Source of the DNA: Clytia hemisphaerica | Lineage: Eukaryota > Cnidaria > Hydrozoa > Leptothecata > Clytiidae | Direction: 5' to 3' | Assembly (NCBI GenBank): GCA_902728285.1 | Contig: CACVBU010000758.1 | Span: 620,001-684,000, forward strand | DNA: 64,000 nt | Shown here: positions 12,304-22,857 of the stretch, piece after piece | Numbering within the stretch: position 1 is the stretch's first letter | Layout of the letters: the number at the start of each line of letters is the position of its first letter | Notes under the pieces: model-generated | Seen by the model: only the letters and a program-made list of their open reading frames with translations | What the model was told of the DNA's origin: nothing | The model's database searches: none | Made by a program: the position numbers and the translations under genes

Positions 12304-12863
12304 TGAATTTATACGTAGTTTGTTGTTAGATTAATTTATAACTATTGAAATAGTAAGAAAATCTGGGTATACTAAAATATTTAAAATTATTTTACTCGCC
12401 GTACTAATTTCTTTTTGCAATTTATAGACCGGATGGTGCGATTAAGTGGCCCAGTAGTATATGCATATGACTTTGCTTAGGCGGACTGTAAAACAGTCTG
12501 CCAGATTTTAGTTGATTTTGGAAGGTAAAAATAGTATGAAGCAATGTCTTTATTTGGGAATAAGGGATTGCAAATCTGTTATTGATGTTTGCTTCTCATT
12601 TTTGATTATATATCTTTCAAATTCAAGTAGTTTTATTGTTATTTGGATTTTTAAGATTTTTAAGATTTTCTGATTTATCTATTCATCAAAGAATTTTAAG
12701 ACCAATATGAACTTTAGTAAATTTTTCATCCAAGTTATCTGACCTAATTTATTTAATTTATTTCGGAATATGTAATACACTTCAGACTGGAAAAGATTGA
12801 TTTTGAAACAATTTATCACGTTCATATATTAAAGAATCAGTGCCAGAACGAATATCAAAGTAT
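12304..12863. other. Spacer downstream of the lectin gene
   Basis: A+T-rich DNA that presumably includes the 3' UTR of the lectin gene; no clear AATAAA close to the stop. Nothing else recognised. Confidence 0.4.
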
Positions 12864-13116
12864 CCCGTGTGGGGGGGGGCAGTCAGGTAAATTGACCGAC
12901 AGGTATGTGCAGCGGTTAAGGCGGTTATGTTTTTCAAAATATCAGAAATCCTGTAAGGGTGGACTTTTGCTAAATGAATTTTGCTCGAAAATCTTGTTTT
13001 TTTTGCTCTAAAAGAGTTTAAAATTTGAGAAAATGTACTGTAAGGGTATCAATTTCACCGATTTTTTTCTGCACATACCGTCAGTTGGTAAACTCATTGC
13101 CCCCCCCCCCCACGGG
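12864..13116. mobile_element. MITE with about 50-bp G/C-tract terminal inverted repeats
   Basis: Left arm 12864-12912 (CCCGTGTGGGGGG .. GACAGGTATGTGCAG) pairs with right arm 13069-13116 (CTGCACATACCGTC .. CCCCCCACGGG), with scattered mismatches. Interior of about 150 bp without coding potential. It sits between the convergent lectin and fibrinogen-domain genes. Confidence 0.75.
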
Positions 13117-13428
13117 CAAAGTGTGTATCTACAAAAAGTGAGATCAACATTAATATATCAATTAAATAACATCAAAGTAAATTGGCGACTTTAGCTAATT
13201 TAGTTCTCACTAAAGTTAAAAATTGCGTCACTCGCTAAATTATGTTTTCATTAAAATAATTTTTTTTGATTTTTGCCGCTAATAACAAATACACAGCATA
13301 ATTTCATAAAGCCACTTTTAAATTGATTTTGATGATTTCCAAAACCCTTCCAACTTCATTTCAACAATTAAATCTTCAGTCTTTAGATTAGTCAATTCAA
13401 ATCTCCGTTCTCAGATCTAAGAAAATCA

Positions 13429-14424
13429 TTAAGTTCCTCTTATTAACATCTTGGTTGCTTTCAAACTTTCTAATGCCCCTGACCAACTTTCCCAGTGCAC
13501 TCCTTTCCATTTGATAACATCTGGCTGGCTTGAATAGTGATTGTTAAAGTCAATTAAAAAGCATGCTCTATACCACCACGCAGATTTAGCACCCTCAGCA
13601 CAATTGCATTCAGCACAAGCGTCATTATCTTCAAGACGGGTCGAAAATGCCATTCCATCATGATGAAGCCAGTCTTGTTCATGAGCACCTGTTATAAGAT
13701 TGCCAGTATTCAATTTGTAATTTGTATCTTCACCTCCTAGTGAAAAATTACCAAAAAGCGCAGTGTTTACACTCCCGTCGAATCTTTCCCCATAAAGCAA
13801 AATCTCGGTTGTATAAGCCGAAGTGAATTGATGAACAAACTCAAGACCTAACCAATGTTCAACAGCATTTCCAAAACCACATTTGTATTGCTGCCATTCT
13901 TGATAAAAATCAACTGAACCATCAAAACGCTTTTGCATGACAATCCAGCCACCACCATAAGTTGTCATATCACAAAATACTTGTTTGATTGGAAACCTTT
14001 CGATGCCGATCCAATAAAGACCATCTTTGTTATATCCAAGTTGCAGCCAATCTCGACATTCACTTTTAACTTGAAGATCAATTTGAAACACGTCTGATCC
14101 AATCAAAGGCTTCAATCTTGACGCAATATCGCTGATATAGTGGAATAACAAACAGACCAATCGAGTTCCATTGATGGCAATTTGTGTGATGTAACAGCCT
14201 TGTTGTTGGCATGACAACGTACATTCGATATGGCTTCCAACATCATTTTGAGCAAAAGGTTGTATGCCTTCAATGGTAACGTTTTCTTCGACTTTTATGA
14301 AATGACCATTCTCTCTTTGTTTTGTATCACATCCAAAAAGGTTTTCAGCTTCACATGTCTTCAAAAAGATTGGTAAGAGTGCCAATAGGAAACATTTCCT
14401 AAACACCTTCATAGTGCTGAGCAT
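13429..14424 (-). CDS. Secreted PAN-like plus fibrinogen-related domain (FReD) protein, intronless
   Basis: 331 codons with no intron. The N terminus is a signal peptide (hydrophobic core FLLALLPIFL, cleavage likely near CEA). Residues about 30-120 are Cys-poor PAN/Apple-like (CTLSCQQQGCYITQIAING and a later Cys in LVCLLFHY). Residues about 125-331 are a fibrinogen C-terminal-like domain. It has FCDMTTYGGGWIVMQKRFDG, a W-x-x-Y-x-x-GFG segment, EHWLGLEFVHQFT, the calcium-site type LEDNDAC, NCAEGAKSAWWYRACF, and a C-terminal KATKMLIRG. FReD proteins of this size (ficolin or intelectin-like, tachylectin-like) are secreted recognition or matrix proteins. A second in-frame ATG four codons downstream could also start translation. 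Confidence 0.93.
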   Translation of the reverse strand: MLSTMKVFRKCFLLALLPIFLKTCEAENLFGCDTKQRENGHFIKVEENVTIEGIQPFAQNDVGSHIECTLSCQQQGCYITQIAINGTRLVCLLFHYISDIASRLKPLIGSDVFQIDLQVKSECRDWLQLGYNKDGLYWIGIERFPIKQVFCDMTTYGGGWIVMQKRFDGSVDFYQEWQQYKCGFGNAVEHWLGLEFVHQFTSAYTTEILLYGERFDGSVNTALFGNFSLGGEDTNYKLNTGNLITGAHEQDWLHHDGMAFSTRLEDNDACAECNCAEGAKSAWWYRACFLIDFNNHYSSQPDVIKWKGVHWESWSGALESLKATKMLIRGT

Positions 14425-14984
14425 GATATTAAAATGGTGAAGTTGTTTTTATAACCTTCGAAACAGACTAAAAACGATAAATACTTAATTCGATTCATGA
14501 TTATAAGTGGGTATTGTCCCCCCTGTGCTGTGGAGTAATCTCTACCATACATGGTGAAAATCAGCTCTCCTCAATAGGTGAAAAAATTACTTCACGGGCG
14601 GAAAAAAGTCAGATTTTAGCTTGAAGTTGAATAATTTATATTCAAACGAAATAGTTCAAAAAAAGGTTAAATCAAAAATGGATTCGAAAGGTTTGAAATT
14701 TCACAAACTTGTTTATTTGCGAAAATTAATCATAAATCTTTCATAGTTACCCAAGGCTGTCTGTCAATAATTTGTTGTCGGTATTTGAAGAAAAGATGTC
14801 AGATTTTCAGCATGCATAAAGTGAAGTAAAATGTCATTTAGTGAATATCTCTCCCGGCGCGGAAACCATTTCCATCCATCGCTGTGACACGATGATCACA
14901 AACGCATAATTTATTGAAGTAATCACAGAAAAATAGATATCTCTCTCGGTCAAGTTGAGGGAAATTCGTGTCAAAGTTAAATTA
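14425..14984. other. Upstream region of the FReD gene
   Basis: No gene seen. It probably contains the minus-strand promoter of the FReD gene; no TATA element could be assigned with confidence. Confidence 0.35.
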
Positions 14985-15475
14985 TCAGAAGCAGCCAACG
15001 AGCCCATTTCCCCGAAATATATGTTTCCCTTTTTCAGGAGAGAGCTTTTTTTTAAAAATGGGGAAACGGATCCGGTTTTCTAGGAAAGGCCTTTTCCTTA
15101 AAACTATCTGTTTCCCCGCTCCAGCTGATGACGTCATCAGAGAGAAACAGATCAATATTTCTATGAACTGCATTTGAAACAGATTGAACTTTCTGGGGGA
15201 GAACATATATCAATCACAAAAAGCAAGGGAAACATATGAAAATTTCCAGGAGAGGAAACAGATATCCTATTCATTTAAGCTTGGGAGAACAGATCAAAAT
15301 TTTAATTCTGAAAATTGTGGAAATAGACCAAATTTTCCAGGGAAGATACTTTGAGATTAAAAATTTAAGTTTTGAGGAGAAACAGATCTTCATTTCTAGA
15401 AACAAGATTTTTGAAAATTTTGGCCAACAGTTCAACTTTTCAAGGAAGGCTATGCCTGGGAAACAGATGTTTAAA
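14985..15475. repeat. Degenerate repeat built on GAGAAACAGATC
   Basis: The phrase GGAAACAGAT or GAGAACAGATC recurs at irregular 30-60-bp spacing on the plus strand, with inverted versions near 15000-15060 and 15110. Open frames on both strands here follow from the repeat and are not read as genes. A perfect 16-bp palindrome, CTGATGACGTCATCAG, lies at 15125-15140. Confidence 0.5.
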
Positions 15476-15659
15476 AAAAGGTCCTCGCTGGATACTTTCA
15501 TCCATTCTTCCATCCGACGATTACTGGATACATAAAATATTGAAGTAGGTTCAAAATGGCCTACTTCAGTGCTTCATTTTTTATCTAAGAACGATACGAT
15601 AAATCTGAGCACAGATAATCCCAAAAACCTCTAATTTCTAAATTGCCGCCTCGCACCAG

Positions 15660-16080
15660 TTTTTTCTTAATTCGCCATAACTCGATCACCTACGGGGAAC
15701 ACGATTTGTTCGAGTTAAGTCATTTTCGAGTTCTTATACCGGGTGCACCAAAAAAAAGTATACAGGTTTGTGGAGATATTGTGAGCTTCGGGATTTAAAT
15801 TTTTTGTTCATTCTTTTATTATCGCATAGCAGAGGATGCTCTAACTTGAATTTTGAGCTATCATACATATTTAGATTTGAAAAGGTAGTTCGAATATTCT
15901 TAAAAAAACGACTTTTTTTTAATGTCGAAATTTCAAAAGATCAAAAACAGCGAGCAAACTTTTATCAATTAAAATTAAAATTTTCCCGACCTTCAGAGCT
16001 TTAGCGTGTCGGAAGAAAATTTATACATCGAGTACCGGCAATCTCCATTAACCCAACCTCGACCTCGACCTAGCCTGTTA
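15660..16080. mobile_element. Mixed transposon remnants
   Basis: A 'cgagttaagtcattttcgagtt' type block of the pogo-like MITE family lies at 15700-15735, a mariner-like end at 15739, and at 16028-16076 a fragment (TCGAGTACCGGCAATCTCC .. ACCTCGACCTCGACC) that matches the outer end of the foldback element at 22858-24581. Confidence 0.45.
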
Positions 16081-16470
16081 GACGAAAACCACTTTTTTAT
16101 CGCGATTTAACGTCTGTTACTTTTTGCCGTGGAATCGAATGTTCTTGGACGGGAAAGTCCGTCCAAGATTTTCTCTTCGGCGCAACTCATTTTGCCGTGA
16201 CTTTGGACAAGTTGCACTCCATCACATGTGTCTTTTTCTGATTTTTAAGAAGTCATTGCACTGCTTCGAGCGGTAAAGTTCAAATAGATTTTCGAACTTT
16301 CGAATTTTGTGATTCGAATGTTGAAAATTGTTATTGAGCGATTTTTTTTGGCCCAGCAGCGCAGCGTAGTGGGCCTTTCATCTGCACAGTGCCCGTACGT
16401 TTGTTAGTTAGTTACGCAAAGCAATTAGGCGGTGTTCCGCGAGAGTACATATATTTTCCAGGCTAAACTT

Positions 16471-16544
16471 AGCGCTATAATGTAGAGGGATTGACAGGGA
16501 TCGTCATAGCGCTATAATGTAGAGGGATCGACAGGGATCGTCAT
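16471..16544 (+). repeat. Perfectly adjacent 37-bp direct duplication
   Basis: 16471-16507 and 16508-16544 are the same 37-bp unit (AGCGCTATAATGTAGAGGGA..) with one substitution. A recent tandem duplication just upstream of a hypothetical exon. Confidence 0.8.
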
Positions 16545-16546
16545 AG

Positions 16547-16867
16547 TCAATTACAAACCGTGCAACCCTTCTCATACAACAACTTCTCAACAACAACCAG
16601 ACCAAAGACTATCTTCTTCACATGCTCACCCTACCAGAACAAAAACGCCACTACTCAATTATGAATGAAATTTTACAGACATTTACCAATCACGATATGG
16701 ATGTTATTTGTTCTTGTCTTGGTTCAAAACAAACAGTCCCTCAACAAAACAATACAAACTCACCACCAGAACTGGAAGAATGCCGGGCTTGCATCGAAAA
16801 CTGGCATATTGCAAACTTTAGAAATAATTTTTACAATATTCTTCAAGCATCATGTTTTAATCAATAA
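16547..16867 (+). CDS. Hypothetical exon or gene remnant
   Basis: 107 codons open from 16547 (after a stop) to a TAA at 16865-16867; the first ATG is at 16622. The composition looks protein-like: amphipathic LLIQQLLNNNQ and HYSIMNEILQTF helices, then a Q/N/P-rich patch and a C-terminal segment with CRAC and W. Helical character would fit a small adaptor-type domain, but I do not recognise the family. It could be the last exon of a gene whose upstream exons are lost, or a fragment from the repeat-rich surroundings. Confidence 0.3.
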   Translation, partial: SITNRATLLIQQLLNNNQTKDYLLHMLTLPEQKRHYSIMNEILQTFTNHDMDVICSCLGSKQTVPQQNNTNSPPELEECRACIENWHIANFRNNFYNILQASCFNQ

Positions 16868-17640
16868 CTAATATCTATAATATTTATTTCTTGGTCTGAT
16901 ATTCTGACATACTAAGTCTGGCCCAGCTTTCCTGTTTGAAATTCTTCAGTCCTTACTCTAGTTTTGAGTACCTTGTTTACATTTACCGGGATTCACCTCC
17001 CTAGCCTTTACACACCTTTGCCTACATTAGCTTTCATAGCCTAGGCCTCATTTCTGGCGGGGGATTCCCTGACGGGAGACCTCTTCCTAGCATAGTACCC
17101 GACTGCCTCTTTTCTCACTTAAACTGTTGTTTTTTTTTATTTTCACAAAAAGAAAAATGTATATATTTTGTTTTTAACTGTACGTATTACATAGAATTTC
17201 AGAAGCTTATTTACAGTAGGGGAATCTCCATTTTAATCTCTCATATTTTTCTTCTTTTTTGGGAGATTCCCTTGCTCTTACTCAATTTCAGTCTCTACTT
17301 CTGGCTTCCGGGCCCTTTTAGCGGCCCGACATTTGAAGGGTCTGTTATATGTCTTCTGGAGGCAAGACCGTTCTCAACCTCGGATAGGCCCCGCTGGCAA
17401 GAACGGTCTCTCCTTCGCATGGCATTTGCAGAATTTTTCTTTTCTTCAGTGCCCTTTAGGCAATATTTCTTTTTTTATTGTGTTTTGTCTTATGGAAAAA
17501 CGAAAACGATGTAACATATTTATGATATATATTTATATATTTTTTTCTTCTCCAAAAACGTTTATTTATATATATACCATAGCTTAAAATGGTGATAAAA
17601 GAGATGTTGATAAAAAAAAAAATTTTGTCTGTCGGCTAGC
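16868..17640. other. Stretch without recognisable gene
   Basis: Contains inverted GGGGAATCTCC / GGGAGATTCCC at 17219-17229 and 17261-17271 and related GGGGGATTCCC near 17060, suggesting a degraded inverted-repeat element. Polypyrimidine and A+T-rich otherwise. Confidence 0.35.
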
Positions 17641-19960
17641 ATACAATTATCTATCCTCTAGCAAAGCCGAACAAAGCCATATGTTGATATATGGCTGAAG
17701 ACTGTATCTTGTTATTGTCTGTATTTCGTATAGTCTACCACCTACATAGACTATCTTCAAGTCAACGTGGAGTGTTCAGCGTGATCTCTTTTTCTCTCAA
17801 AGACTGAGAAGTAAAGAGTTCAAGAAGTAAGAAGATAAATCAAGATTTTACTGTCACTGACTGCTGCTGCCATTCATAAAGGTAAATCTCTATTGTGTGC
17901 TCCAGTAGTATCATAAGAATATTGACCTTTTGCAACAAGACACTCTGCGAAATACAAAAAATCTGCAAGGTTAATTCTCAAATTAAGGGCTAGGTAGGAG
18001 GGGGAAAGAATCAGGCAATTCCACTTATACAAAAAGTGCAGCGCCGGTCACTATTGGGTTGTTTGGTGTCTGCCTTTATTTTGAAAACAGCTATTCTATC
18101 GATTACGTCGGTCGGTCGATACTCGAAACCAATGATCTCAGTCGAACGGAACCAATGGCCGAACCAGATCGAACGCAATCAAACGATTAAAATTGATTGT
18201 CCTTTTGCAACAAGACACTCTGCGAAATACAAAAACTCTGCAAGGTTAATTCTCAAATTAAGGGCTAGGTAGGAGGGGGAAAGAATCAGGCAATTCCACT
18301 TATACAAAAAGTGCAGCGCCGGTCACTATTGGGTCGTTTGGTGTCTGCTTTTATTTTGAAAACAGCTATTCTATCGATTACGTCGGTCGGTCGATACTCG
18401 AAACCAATGATCTCAGTCGAACGGAACCAATGATCGAACCAGATCGAACGCAATCAAACGATTAAAATTGATTGGCCGTTTGCAACAAGACACTCTGCGA
18501 AATACAAAAACTCTGCAAGGTTAATTCTCAAATTGATGGCTAGGTAGGAGGGGTAAGAATCAGGCAATTCCACTTACAAAAAGTGCAGCGCAGGTCGTTT
18601 GGCGTCTGCTTTACGAAAATCTCAATCGAACGAATCAAATATTACCTGAAATTCTGCCGTTGGATTGAGATTTGTTTGCGTTCGACAATCGAATTTCAAT
18701 TCCGTTCGATTGAGATTGTCTGGTCAAAATGAAGAAAAAAATTCTACTTGGGGTAGCAAAAACTTGAAATTCACTAATTTCAGTTCTAACCAAAATTGAT
18801 TCTTGTCGTCAATCATTTAAAAAAGGTAATAGAAAGGGAAGATTTGCCTGGCCATTCGCCAAAATAAGTTCTTATCAAAATTTATAATATATTTATTCAC
18901 ATTTTTGCTGACTTCAGTTGTTTGCCAAAATAAGTTCTCGGCAAAAAATGTTCCCTTAAAGGTATTACTCCAGGTCATGCCTAATGATTGTACTTTTTGT
19001 TAATAAGAATCATATTTGTTTTTCTTTTTGTACAGTTTTGGACCATCTATCATCCATATACATCAAGACTGTTATCGTACATCATATCCAGACGGATTGG
19101 TTCCCACTGATTGATTGATACCCAATCTTAAGGTGAGTTTGAATTTGATTTTCTTCAGGATTTATCATTAAAAGGCTTGGTAACCTAATGACTTAAGTGA
19201 AAAATCAAGTTGTGTATTACCATTTACTGCAAAATCTTTGTGAGGCTGGGGGAAACGTGGTAAAGAGAAGGCCATTGTTGGCTATAGTCTAGAGAAGGAT
19301 TTCTTTTTTTGATTCGTAATTTTTTGTCCTTTTTGAAACTTTTAAAGGGATAACAAGATAAAATATGAAAATTGGCTAAAAGATTCTTTCCATGGTCCTT
19401 AGTAAGCCCTCCAAATATTTTAGAGAAATAACATTCCAGAGTCAAGATATGACAATTAGAAATCTCAGTTTTTCGTACCTCACACGTACCTCACGTTGAA
19501 ATTCTATTGTTTTCCAGCAGAAATTAAAAATTACAAACCTAAATATTTCGACTTTGAAAAACAAGTAGCCTGTAAAATTTGGTTTGCTAAGGACTATGGA
19601 AGGAATCTTTGGGCTGAATTTTATTTTTTATCTGGTTATCCCTTTAAGGTAGCTTGGAAATGAGATTTTCACTTGTATTTGTAAAACATCATGATCAGAT
19701 TTCATCTCGGGTTCTTTATGTTGTGCGAAAAAATTGTGACCTATAAATGCTTGCATGCCTCAATTTTCAACAAAAAGCAAGTGTCTTCCTGAGCTTTACG
19801 ATTTATGAACATGGTAGTATACTCCAGTTGAACGTGACTGTTTGGGTAATTTCGTTTTTGTTTTTATTTTTCAGGGTTCATGAAGTCCACATCATTCAGT
19901 GTATAGCTACTCTGGTCAATCTGGATTTACATTAGATAGCTTGGTTATAAAAAGCTAACT
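17640..19960 (+). ncRNA. Putative spliced non-coding transcript or 5' UTR exons
   Basis: Exon-like segments with good splice sites: one ending at about 17880 (CATAAAG before GTAAAT), one at 19036-19131 (after TTTGTACAG, before GTGAGT), and one starting at about 19875 (after TTTTTATTTTTCAG). None carries a long open frame, so they would be non-coding exons or the 5' leader of a gene further right, possibly the 2A-motif ORF at 20450. Inferred from splice signals only. Confidence 0.25.
17926..18615 (+). repeat. 275-bp tandem repeat, about 2.5 copies
   Basis: TGCAACAAGACACTCTGCG starts copies at 17931, 18206 and 18481, exactly 275 bp apart. The first two copies are almost identical; the third is shortened by small deletions. 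Units contain CGATTACGTCGGTCGGTCGA and CGAACGGAACCAATG blocks. Open frames within it come from the repeat. Confidence 0.9.
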
Positions 19961-20040
19961 TGGATTTACACAGTTAACTCAGATTTAAAGGATTCCCCTC
20001 TATTCACTTGGCTCACCAGAATACACTTCGAATACTTTGT
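18616..20040. other. A+T-rich stretch holding only putative splice signals
   Basis: No convincing coding region. It includes two of the putative non-coding exons. The phrase 'actatggaaggaatctttgggctgaattttattttt' near 19590 recurs in related form near 22120 and inverted near 19385, so a dispersed repeat is likely. Confidence 0.35.
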
Positions 20041-20044
20041 TTTA

Positions 20045-20262
20045 CTCAGTTTATTTGGTTTTACTAGGCTCAATTGATATTACTCGGCTCACTTGATATT
20101 ACTCGGCTCACTTGATATTACTCGGCTCACTTGATATTACTCGGCTCACTTGATACTACTCGGCTAACTTGATATTACTCGGCTAACTTGATATTACTCG
20201 GCTAACTTGATATTACTCGGCTAACTTGATATTACTCGGCTCACTTGATTCTACATAGTTCA
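20045..20262 (+). repeat. 19-bp minisatellite (ACTCGGCTCACTTGATATT)
   Basis: About eleven head-to-tail units with a GGCTCAC / GGCTAAC sequence switch in the middle copies. Lies 190 bp upstream of the 2A-motif ORF. Confidence 0.88.
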
Positions 20263-20449
20263 CTTGATTCAATTAACTTGTGTTTCATTGGCTAACCCGG
20301 TATTTATGATTTTTTTGACATTTCATTGTTTACCACTTACTTGCTCAGCTTTTTTTAACTTGTTAAAAAACAATAGGCTATTAAAATAAATATACATTAT
20401 ATTTGAAACTGACGTATTTATCATTTTTTTACATTCCCCTTTTCAAAAC

Positions 20450-20794
20450 ATGATATCAATCGAAGCATACCGTAGTTCAATCGGCAACTTTAACCGGACA
20501 AGGCAATATGATCTCCGCTCAATTTATCGTCATTTAGTAGTCAACTCTACTATTTCAAGCAACGGGGTTTCACGATTATTTAAGCCCTTACCCTTTTTAG
20601 CCATTGCTTTATATATTTTTATTATGCTTCTTCGATCGGGTGATGTAGAACATAATCCAGGCCCAGTTACAATATTTAAGGTAGTCCCATTCAAAATTGA
20701 CTTCACTTTTTGCCGCATAGATTCTGATCTAGCCCTTCAAAACTTTCTTTGTGGTCATGGTAGAACTCTCCATATCAGACAATTTGTGAAATAG
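20450..20794 (+). CDS. ORF with 2A-like ribosome-skipping motif after a hydrophobic segment
   Basis: 114 codons from ATG. Residues 47-61 are strongly hydrophobic (LPFLAIALYIFIMLL) and are followed by RSGDVEHNPGP, with the final proline at residue 72 (codon 20663-20665). D-V/I-E-x-N-P-G-P is the core of 2A peptides, which make ribosomes skip a peptide bond between G and P. Such motifs occur at the N-terminal side of non-LTR retrotransposon ORFs and in front of some sea-urchin immune genes, where a preceding hydrophobic stretch acts as a signal sequence. After the motif the frame runs only 42 codons and shows no LINE domain. A possible splice donor (TTTAAG before GTAGTC) lies at about 20680. 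It is either a truncated LINE 5' end or a 2A-bearing first exon. Confidence 0.6.
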   Translation: MISIEAYRSSIGNFNRTRQYDLRSIYRHLVVNSTISSNGVSRLFKPLPFLAIALYIFIMLLRSGDVEHNPGPVTIFKVVPFKIDFTFCRIDSDLALQNFLCGHGRTLHIRQFVK

Positions 20795-21044
20795 TGACGG
20801 GAGAAAGTGACAATCAATTTTGCAAGCGAAGGGTACAATTTTCCCTTCAAAAAAAGGGGGGTGGGGTGAAATAGTGAAGGGAGATTTTATTAGTACCATT
20901 AAAAAGTGACAGTGTCTAGATATATTACATGTTAAAAACTACTATTGATATTTACATATTCAGGAGCTCTTGCTCCTCACACAACCCCTTGGGAATGCAA
21001 AATGGGTCGTCCAGTTGTTTGATCATCGATCCCTACAATGTGAA

Positions 21045-21180
21045 AAAAAACAGTAGACTCCCGGTTATTCGAAGCTCCAAGGGGGATAAGAATTTACTTC
21101 GAATAACCGGGAGTTCGAAAATAGCTGAAAAATTCGTTTTAAGATTAATCAATCAATTCGTTTTAATCAATCTACTGTAT
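21045..21180. mobile_element. Pogo-like short element with internal hairpin
   Basis: Begins ACAGTAGACTCCCGG and ends CAATCTACTGTA. A perfect 17-bp inverted repeat (CTCCCGGTTATTCGAAG) lies at 21058-21074 and 21097-21113. End sequence and TA context fit the pogo/Tigger class. Confidence 0.6.
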
Positions 21181-21502
21181 AAGTCATAAGATAAAACAAA
21201 AGCGGAAATTATAGAAAAATCTATTTTGCGGATTATTTTTCAAATTAACCATGTAGCAAGTATCCTTGTATTTTGTCTCTATTACAGAATTTTTTAGCTG
21301 GGCCTTCACGCCCTTGGGCGCCTTGTTTGTTTTGAAAAGTGAATGGCTCTTTCTTGAAAAGAAACGAAAAAGTAGCAGTATGAGCTGAATCTGCGGAAGG
21401 AGGAGAAAGAAGATGGAAATTTTATTATTGCATCAACAGCAGCAGAGTTGTTGGGTTATTTCCATAACAGGATTGTAGAAGCCGAGAGATTAAACTGTTA
21501 AC

Positions 21503-21742
21503 ATGGTGAATGAAAATTATCAAATCATTTCTTTTGCTTTGGGTTGGATCCTAGCCATAATAGTGCTGATGATGATATACGAACTTGGTTTGGACTTTTA
21601 CTAGTAGTATGCTTTGGGATGGCAACGAACATCTTTTGGATATGACTTGAAACCTAGAAGAATTTATCCCTCGCTTATTCCAGTGGAAAGAAGAACTGTT
21701 TGTTTGTTATCGTTTTTATTGGCTGTTCGACGTGGTTTGTGA
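21503..21742 (+). pseudogene. Open frame with one transmembrane segment interrupted by two stops
   Basis: ATG at 21503 opens 33 codons with a hydrophobic helix (ISFALGWILAIIVLMMIY), then two adjacent TAG codons (21602-21607), then 43 further codons in the same frame with protein-like composition. It may be a small membrane peptide or a decayed membrane-protein exon. No family recognised; chance is possible. Confidence 0.2.
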
Positions 21743-22857
21743 TCGCTTGTTTGAAAATGTGACATAAATTGAAATTGAATTGTAGAATGTAAATTGACAT
21801 ATAATTGAAAGTAAACTGAAATTTGATTGTATTCCATTCGAAAGAATTTAATGAATGTTACTGGGTATGGAAATGATTTTCTTCAGCTCTCAGCACCAGT
21901 GCAGTGGCCATTGTCATTGACAAATCTTGACATATCAAAACTTGACACTATTTTTTTATTTTGATTTAAACTTTTTTATATTTTTATGTGAAAAGTTTTG
22001 TCCTGTATAACTAGAGTTTAAAGGTTTACTACCAATTAATTTTGAGTGAAGATTAAAAACTTTTAAATTTCTCAACTTTGGAAACTAGATAGCCAGTAAA
22101 ATTTGGAGGTTTTGCTTCGAACTGTGGGAGGAATCTACCTAAATTTTATTATTTTTATCTGACTTTTCTTTTAAGATTTTACAGTCATGGTCATAGTTTT
22201 ATTACAACTTTTATAAAAACTTTGATAATTCTTGATAATGATGTCGCAAATATTTATTTTTGTTTTGTACTCTGTATCTTGAAATTGCACGAGATCAACT
22301 TGTTCCATCAAATACTAGTTTTGGAATCTTCATTATTTTACATCCCTGTTTCAAAGACTGGCTATGGCTAGTGTTGAGAGTTTTCTTTGATTTTGGTTGT
22401 TTCTCAGCAAGGAAGAAAACCTTTTGAAGAAAGGGGGTTTCCTTTATTAAATTAAGAGCCTGTTGACAATACCATTAATTGGAGCTGCTTGGAGACTTTT
22501 TCGCTTCTATAGTTCTTTCGTTATAAAGGGGTGTATCAAAATATTCTCGTTTTGAAAAACAAGTATTTTTAGCTCACCAAAACCGATCCCGATCCCGAGG
22601 ATTCTTTTGTTTTGATTTTATGCACGGAACTCTAAAGTTAAGACTAGATTTGACATCGACGCACAACCTCTCCACCAAGAAATTCTATTCGGTCGTCCAT
22701 TCCAGTCTTTGCTTTCGAGTTCCGTGTTTTCCCGCCTTTATGCACTCCGCACGGAATCGACGTCACCCTCCACCACAGTGCGATAACTTTCGAAAAGCGC
22801 TTCAAAGTGTAACTGACCATAAAACAAAGAAAAAATTTGGTTTGTGGGAAGGTACTG
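21743..22857. other. Stretch without recognisable gene
   Basis: A+T-rich. Open frames at 22620-22934 on both strands overlap each other and run into the inverted-repeat arm of the next element, so they are not read as genes. Confidence 0.4.

Noticed and set aside
14968..15535. Open frames of 70-99 codons on both strands
   Set aside because: They come from the degenerate GAGAAACAGATC repeat; both strands are open over the same interval.
18036..18272. 78-codon open frame
   Set aside because: Entirely within the 275-bp tandem repeat and broken in the next copy.
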